DNA from: Flavobacterium oreochromis | Lineage (GTDB): Bacteria; Bacteroidota; Bacteroidia; Flavobacteriales; Flavobacteriaceae | Reading direction: 5' to 3' | DNA: 64,000 bases | Assembly: GCF_019565455.1 (NCBI RefSeq) | Contig: NZ_CP067377.1 | Location: 1,426,001 to 1,490,000 of the forward strand | In this document: positions 58,687 to 64,000 of the stretch, in pieces | How positions within the stretch are numbered: the stretch's first letter is position 1 | Layout of the letters: the number at the start of each line of letters is the position of its first letter | Made by a program: the position numbers and the translations under genes | The notes under the pieces: model-generated | The model's database searches: none | Told to the model about the DNA's origin: nothing | Seen by the model: only the letters and a program-made list of their open reading frames with translations

Positions 58687-60062
58687 TGAAACATCTATTT
58701 TTAATACTCTTTTTCATTCCAATACTAATAGTTGCACAAACTAAAGAACTTACTTATAATGAGTTTTTAGGTTATGTAAAAAAATACCATCCATTAGTAA
58801 AACAAGCAAATTTAAATATATCTGAATCACAAGCTCAATTAATGCAAGCACGCGGTGCGTTTGATCCTAAAATTGAAGTTGATTTTGACAAGAAAGATTT
58901 TAAAGATAAAAACTACTATTCTATTTTTAATAGTAGTTTTAAAATTCCAACTTGGTACGGAATTGAGTTGAAAGCAGCTTTTAACAATAGCGAAGGTATT
59001 TTTGTTAATCCAGAAATAACAACACCTAATCAAGGATTAACATCTTTAGGAATTCGTATACCTGTTGGACAAGGTCTGTTTATAAACCAGAGAATGGCTG
59101 ATCTTCGTAAAGCCAAATTAGCACTTACACTTAATACAGCTGAACGAGATTTACAAGCGTTAGAAATAATATACGAAGCATCCAATAGCTATTTTAATTG
59201 GAAACGCGCTTATCATGAAGTACAATTATACGAATCCTATTTTAAAAATGCTTCTGTTCGGTTTAAAGGAATAGAAAAACTAATAGAACAAGGAGATAAG
59301 CCTGCTATAGATAGTATAGAAGCAGGTATAGCAGTACGAAATCGCCAATTAAATTTAGAAGATGCTCAACTAAAATTAAGAAAAGCAAAACTAGAAGTTT
59401 CTAATTATATTTGGACAAAAGACAACATTCCCTTGGAAATAGATGATACTCTCTATCCCGAAATTCAATTAGAAAAAACAATTCGAAATACCTTATCAAA
59501 TATTCAATTAAAACAATTAATAATTGATCATCATCCTAAGCTAAAAGCTCTAAATGCTAAAATAGATATGCTTCTTATTGAGCAACGTTTAAAGGCTAAT
59601 ACCCTTTTACCTAAATTAGACGTGAGTTATAATTATCTTTCAGAACCTGATTATTTGATGAAATATCGTTTTCAGGATTATAAATTAGGAATAAATTTTA
59701 GTATGCCGTTGTTTTTAAGAAAAGAAAGAGGAAGTTTAAAACTGGCTAAACTTAAAATACAAGATGTACAATTTAGTTTAGAATTTGAAAAACAACAATT
59801 AAAAAATAAAGTAGAAGCATTATATCAAGAACAAACTTCATTAGAAAAACAGCTTCAAATTAATAAAAAGTTAGTATCTGATTTTGAAAAAATGCTTTCA
59901 GCAGAAGAGCATTTATTTGCAATGGGAGAAAGCTCTTTATTCTTAATTAATTCAAGAGAAAATTCATTAGTAAGTTCTAAATTATCAAATATTGCTTTAG
60001 AAAATAGATTCTATAATTTATTGATTAGTATTTATAAATCATTAGGTAAATATGATTTGTAA
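58686..60062 (+). CDS. TolC family outer-membrane channel protein
   Basis: 458 residues with a signal peptide (MKHLFLILFFIPILIVAQ). The repeated helical-hairpin pattern (HPLVKQANLNISESQAQLMQARGAFDPKIEVDFDKKDF, RMADLRKAKLALTLNTAERDLQALEI, HPKLKALNAKIDMLLIEQRLKANTLLPKLDVSY) is typical of OEP family channels. It overlaps the hlyD-like gene by one base. Last gene of the operon. Confidence 0.92.
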   Translation: MKHLFLILFFIPILIVAQTKELTYNEFLGYVKKYHPLVKQANLNISESQAQLMQARGAFDPKIEVDFDKKDFKDKNYYSIFNSSFKIPTWYGIELKAAFNNSEGIFVNPEITTPNQGLTSLGIRIPVGQGLFINQRMADLRKAKLALTLNTAERDLQALEIIYEASNSYFNWKRAYHEVQLYESYFKNASVRFKGIEKLIEQGDKPAIDSIEAGIAVRNRQLNLEDAQLKLRKAKLEVSNYIWTKDNIPLEIDDTLYPEIQLEKTIRNTLSNIQLKQLIIDHHPKLKALNAKIDMLLIEQRLKANTLLPKLDVSYNYLSEPDYLMKYRFQDYKLGINFSMPLFLRKERGSLKLAKLKIQDVQFSLEFEKQQLKNKVEALYQEQTSLEKQLQINKKLVSDFEKMLSAEEHLFAMGESSLFLINSRENSLVSSKLSNIALENRFYNLLISIYKSLGKYDL

Positions 60063-60113
60063 AGAAGTTATAAGCTAGGTTCTAATTTATTTTTTACATG
60101 ACCCTAAATAAGA

Positions 60114-60149
60114 ACGCCCCAAAAAAGTAGTATTAAGATTTTGGGGCGT
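60114..60149. terminator. 11-base inverted repeat between two converging operons
   Basis: ACGCCCCAAAA (60114-60124) / TTTTGGGGCGT (60139-60149) with a 14-base loop. There is no T run after either arm, so it would act as a weak or factor-dependent terminator. Confidence 0.55.
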
Positions 60150-60240
60150 ACCTATCTGATACACAATTCTAAAAAGTGTGTGAGTTTAAAAATTACCTAC
60201 TTTTTTTTAAATGGTTTTATAAGATAGATGATAATATTAA

Positions 60241-62246
60241 TTATGGTGTAAATTTCATTTGTTGAATTCTAATCGCATTTAAAATAGCTAATAGAGCAAC
60301 GCCTACATCTGCAAAAACAGCTTCCCACATAGTAGCTAAACCACCTGCTCCAAGTATTAAGACAATAGCTTTTACTAGAAATGCTAAGCTAATATTTTGC
60401 CAAACAATTTTTTTAGTTTCTTTTCCTATTTCTATTGCCATAGCAATTTTACTAGGCATATCATCTTGTATTACTATATCAGCCGTTTCTATAGCCGCAT
60501 CACTTCCTAAACCCCCCATGGCTATTCCTATATTACTTAATGCAATAACAGGAGCATCATTTACTCCATCTCCAACAAAAGCTACAGTTTCATTTTGGGC
60601 TATAATTTCTTTTATTTTGGTTACTTTATCTTCCGGTAATAAATCACCAAATGACTTTGTAATACCTAACTTAGAAGCAACAAACTGCACAACTGTACTT
60701 TTATCTCCACTAAGCATAGTGGTTTTTATACCTAATGTTTTTAGTTTATCAATAGTTGTTTGTGCATCTTTTTTGATAGAATCAGCTATTGTAATATATC
60801 CTACAAAATTTTTATCATAAGCTACTGCAATTAAGGTATAGACAATATGATCTGGATTTATATTGTATTGAATATTAAACTTTTTCATTAGTTTAAAATT
60901 ACCTACCAGTAACTCTTTCCCATTAGCAAATGCTCTTAATCCGTGTCCCGCTATTTCTTCTACATTTTCTAATCGAATAGATGAATTAAGATTTCCAACA
61001 TAATTGTGGATAGCAGTAGCTACAGGATGTGTGCTTTGACTTTCTAGTGCATTTACCATATCTAAAATTTCATCTTTATTAAAACTAGAATCAAAAGAAA
61101 CTTCTTGTACTTTAAAAACTCCTTCTGTCATAGTACCTGTTTTATCCATTACTACATTTTTAATGGTAGCCATACTATCTAAAAAATTACTTCCTTTAAA
61201 TAAAATTCCATTTTTAGAAGCGGCTCCAATTCCTCCAAAATATCCCAGAGGGATACTGATAACCAAAGCGCATGGACATGAAATTACTAAAAAGACTAAT
61301 GCTCTATATAACCATTCATTAAATTTATAATCAGAAACAAAATAGAGAGGGATAATACAAATTAAGAGGGCTAAAATAACAACGAGGGGAGTGTAAAGTT
61401 TAGCAAACTTTCTAATAAATAATTCAGTTGGTGCTTTTTGTGCAGTAGCATTTTGTACTAATTCAAGAATTTTAGATAATTTACTATTCTTATAATCAGT
61501 TGTTACTCTAATTTGTACAACTCTATTTAAATTTATCATTCCTGCTAGAACCGTTTCTCCTTTAGTTTTTGTATCAGGTTTGCTTTCACCAGTAAGAGCA
61601 GCTGTATCAAAAACTGCTTTTTCAGAAAGAAGTTCTCCGTCTAGAGCTAATTTTTCTCCTGGTTTTAATTGTATAATATCACCAATTTTTGCTTCGGAAG
61701 CTTTTATCGTTGTGGAGGAATTGTTATTCAGGATAGTTACCTCATCAGGTCTTTGATCTAATAATGACTTTATATTTGCTTTAGCTCGGGTTACTGCTAA
61801 AGTTTGAAATACTTCACCTACTGAGTAAAAAAGCATAACCGCGACACCTTCCGGAAATTCGTTTATAGCAAATGCGCCCAGTGTAGCAATACACATTAGT
61901 AAAAATTCTGAAAAAAATCACCATTCATAATACTTTCGAGAGCTTCTTTTAAAACGGGGAAGCCTACAGGTAAATAAGCTATTATATACCAACTCGTTTT
62001 GATCCAACTTGTAAACCATAATTGAGGAATATAATTTTCTAAAATAATAGCTATTACTAATAAAATAAATGAGATGATAGAAGGGAAAAACATTTTAAAA
62101 GGGCTTGTACTAATATGATGATCATGATCAGAATGAATTTCTTGATTCGTACAACATCCCGATTTTTTATCGGAATGTTGATGTTTTTCTTCTATAGAGC
62201 AACAAAGGTTTTTTTTGTTTACATTATGTTTATCTTGAGTTTTCAT
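60241..62246 (-). CDS. P1B-2 type heavy-metal ATPase (Zn/Cd/Pb exporter), one frameshift as read
   Basis: The joined protein has about 668 residues, from ATG 62246. The N-terminus is Cys/His-rich (NLCCSIEEKHQHS, SGCCTNQEIHSDHDHH), a likely metal sensor in place of a classical HMA domain. Core motifs: ISCPCALVISIP (metal site), DKTGTMTEG, the HP dipeptide in STHPVATAIH, and GDGVNDAPVIALSNIGIAMG. The last helices (NISLAFLVKAIV and FADVGVALLAI) carry the NX7K and DxG residues of the Zn/Cd/Pb subgroup. The break is at the A7 run 61911-61917; one added T on the coding strand gives GDFFSEFLLMCIATL. It pumps metal ions out across the inner membrane. Confidence 0.9.
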
Positions 62247-62257
62247 TTTACTAGATT

Positions 62258-63462
62258 TTAATGTTCGTGTTCACCTCCACCTTTAGATTGCGATAATAAA
62301 TAAAAAGCTCCTTTTATAACAACTTTAGAATTAGAAGGAATAGATTCTACTAATTTTATTTCTGTATAGCCTAAGTCTGTAGTGCCCGGTACGACCTCTA
62401 TTGCTTTAAAGTGAATTTCATTTTTTTCTTCTTCTTCTTTGTTTTGGTGTGTTGCATTTGGGTTTTCTAGATGAGAATCTTCTATGATATAGATATAGTA
62501 TTTTTCTCCATTTCTAACTACTGCATCTTTTGGTAAAGCCTGAACAGTTTGATTCGTAACATTAATATTTGCCGTAACATACATTCCTGTAATCAAATCT
62601 TTACTATCATTAGGGTTAATTTTAGCGTGTACCGCAACTGTCTTACTTTCATTAGAAAAAGATTTATTAATTCCAAAAATCCTTCCTTTAATGATTCGGT
62701 TTGATTGATTTGTTAAGATGAAATCTACTTCTTGTCCTACAGCAATTTTATCTAAATCTTTTTCATATACATTAAGATCTAGGTGCATTTCGCTATTATT
62801 AACAACCTCAAATAAAGCAAGTCCAGTATCAGCAAAAGCACCTTTCGTAATATTTATTTTTCCTACATAACCACTAATAGGAGCTAGAATAGGAATTAGT
62901 GAAGTACTTCCTTTTAAACTTATATTTAAAGCCTGTAATTTATTTTTTGCACTTTGTGCTTTTGCTTTTCGATAGCTAGTTTTGATTTTACTTCTTGAAA
63001 CGTTTTTTTGGGATTAACATCTTCATCACTCAAGGTTTTTTGACGATTGTATTCTAATTGAAGAAACTCAATATTAGCCATTGCAGTCTGATAATCTTCT
63101 TGAATTTTAGTTACTTCTAGGTTTTGAATAGTTGCTAATACTTTTCCTTTAGATACATAGGTTCCTTCAAGAACATAAATATCTTTTATTACACCGCTTA
63201 TTAAGGTAGAAACATCTGCTTTGTTTTGTGGAGGTACGGTTGTGTAGCCACTTGCTTTTATTGAGCTATTAAGATTTTTATTTTCTATATTACCTGTTTG
63301 AATGCCTATAGTTTTGTATTGCATTTTAGTAAGAGCTATTTCATTCTCAGGAATTTCTTCTTGAGATTCTTCCTTTTTATTGTCCTTACAAGAAGAAAGA
63401 AGAATTAGAAAAAATGTATTAAGAAGTAAAAATTTTTTAAATTGTGATTGTATATTGTTCAT
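62258..63462 (-). CDS. CusB/HlyD-type metal efflux adaptor, lipoprotein (one frameshift as read)
   Basis: About 402 residues when joined. The signal is MNNIQSQFKKFLLLNTFFLILLSSC with a lipobox. Lipoyl-like text (SGVIKDIYVLEGTYVSKGKVLATIQN), a coiled coil, and the CusB-type ends (ISGYVGKINITKGAFADTGLALFEV, HLDLNVYEKDLDKIAVGQEV, LITGMYVTANINV, VVIKGAFYLLSQSKGGGEHEH) follow. The His-containing tail may bind metal. The break is at the T4 run 62966-62969 (one added A on the coding strand gives EKAKAQSAKNKLQ). It joins the inner-membrane pump to the outer channel and lies between it and the P-type ATPase gene. Confidence 0.88.
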
Positions 63463-63473
63463 TTTAATATCAA

Positions 63474-64000
63474 TTAGTTGTTAGGTATTGATGGATATTG
63501 TAAAGAAATGGCACTTTGATTATAAGTGTTTGTTACTTCTATATTTTGTTTTTTAATATCAATAGCTTGATTTAAAAAATTAATATATGACCAGTAACTT
63601 AAATCGCCATTAGCATAACTTTTTTGTGCGGCTACTATGATTTGATCGGCATATTGTAAGCCTTCACTTTGATAATATTGTAAACTTTTTTTCTGCTTTT
63701 CATAGGTTTCTACTAATTCTTGATTTTGTAACTGAATTAAAAGTTTGTTTTTATTCAATAATAATTCTGATTGGGCAGTGTTAATTTCAGAAGCTTTAGC
63801 TTTTGAATTGTTTACGTTTCCAAATAATGGAATTTGTAAACCTGCTGTAAAACCTTGAAAAGGAGATTGCAACTGAATCGTTTGAAAAAAATAGCCAATA
63901 CCTACTTTAGGAACTCTGAGCGCTTTGTATACAGCTGTTTCTTTTTGATTTACTAATATTTGTTGAGTATAATAGTCTCTAACTAAATTTTCTATTTTAT
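63474..64000 (-). CDS. TolC-like outer-membrane segment, or C-terminus of a CusA-TolC fusion (partial, 5' end beyond window)
   Basis: The reverse strand is open from the window edge at 64000 to a stop at 63474. The text KIENLVRDYYTQQILVNQKETAVYKALR leads into a TolC-type repeat (GFTAGLQIPLFGNVNNSKAKASEINTAQSELLLNKNK, ADQIIVAAQKSYANGDLSYWSYINFLNQAIDIKKQN). In Bacteroidota such a region is often fused to the C-terminus of CzcA/CusA pumps. Without the upstream part I cannot tell the fusion from a separate outer-membrane protein. It starts the metal operon seen here and is followed after 11 bases by the CusB-type gene. Confidence 0.75.
   Translation of the reverse strand, partial: KIENLVRDYYTQQILVNQKETAVYKALRVPKVGIGYFFQTIQLQSPFQGFTAGLQIPLFGNVNNSKAKASEINTAQSELLLNKNKLLIQLQNQELVETYEKQKKSLQYYQSEGLQYADQIIVAAQKSYANGDLSYWSYINFLNQAIDIKKQNIEVTNTYNQSAISLQYPSIPNN

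Overview
The window comes from an AT-rich Bacteroidota chromosome, almost certainly a Flavobacteriaceae member close to Flavobacterium. The signs are the gliding lipoprotein GldD beside ssb and mutY, an alternative complex III (actABCDEF) directly upstream of coxBA, a short NuoG, DUF5686 and PorT-type outer-membrane proteins, promoters of the Bacteroidota type (TTG, 18-19 bases, TAnnTTTG), and starts without Shine-Dalgarno sequences. No tRNA, rRNA or CRISPR array was seen.

Layout. 1-4.7 kb (minus): a PlsC-like acyltransferase cut by the window edge, tatD, and a pair of M16 peptidases. 4.9-6.1 kb (plus): rplU-rpmA and queD. 6.3-12.7 kb (minus): a Crp/Fnr regulator, an efflux set (TolC, HlyD, ABC-2 permease), gldD, ssb and mutY. 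12.9-15.1 kb (plus): an HU protein, a 30-residue basic protein and RNase G. 15.2-28.6 kb (plus): a complete nuoA-N operon with a lipoprotein gene inserted between nuoC and nuoD. 29.3-40.8 kb (plus): actABCDEF-coxBA. 40.9-44 kb: a porin-type barrel, a PAP2-like membrane protein, a decayed IS982-type transposase, a small secreted protein and a structured inverted repeat. 44.2-50.2 kb (minus): rpoN, asnS, a small lipoprotein flanked by palindromes, and an RND/MMPL exporter. 50.3-54.8 kb: a cation/proton antiporter and a DUF5686 barrel. 55.0-60.1 kb (plus): a TetR-ABC-HlyD-TolC operon. 60.2-64.0 kb (minus): a Zn/Cd efflux set consisting of a TolC-like segment (perhaps the C-terminus of a CusA-type pump), a CusB-type adaptor and a P1B-2 ATPase.

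How the genes work together. NADH electrons enter at complex I (nuo), pass by menaquinone to alternative complex III (act) and on to the aa3-type oxidase (cox), so nearly the whole aerobic chain lies in about 25 kb. Three envelope efflux systems (about 7-10.5 kb, 55-60 kb and 60-64 kb) give drug, unknown-substrate and metal export.

Two points matter to any user. First, about 18 single-base frameshifts, nearly all in A or T homopolymers, break at least 14 genes including rplU, nuoI, nuoM and actD. I read these mainly as base-calling errors and report each gene at its reconstructed full extent. Second, the most unusual biology I see is the 55-60 kb operon. Its ABC exporter keeps Walker A but has lost the consensus Q-loop, signature, Walker B/catalytic Glu and H-loop residues, and its TetR gene has a perfect palindrome over the promoter.
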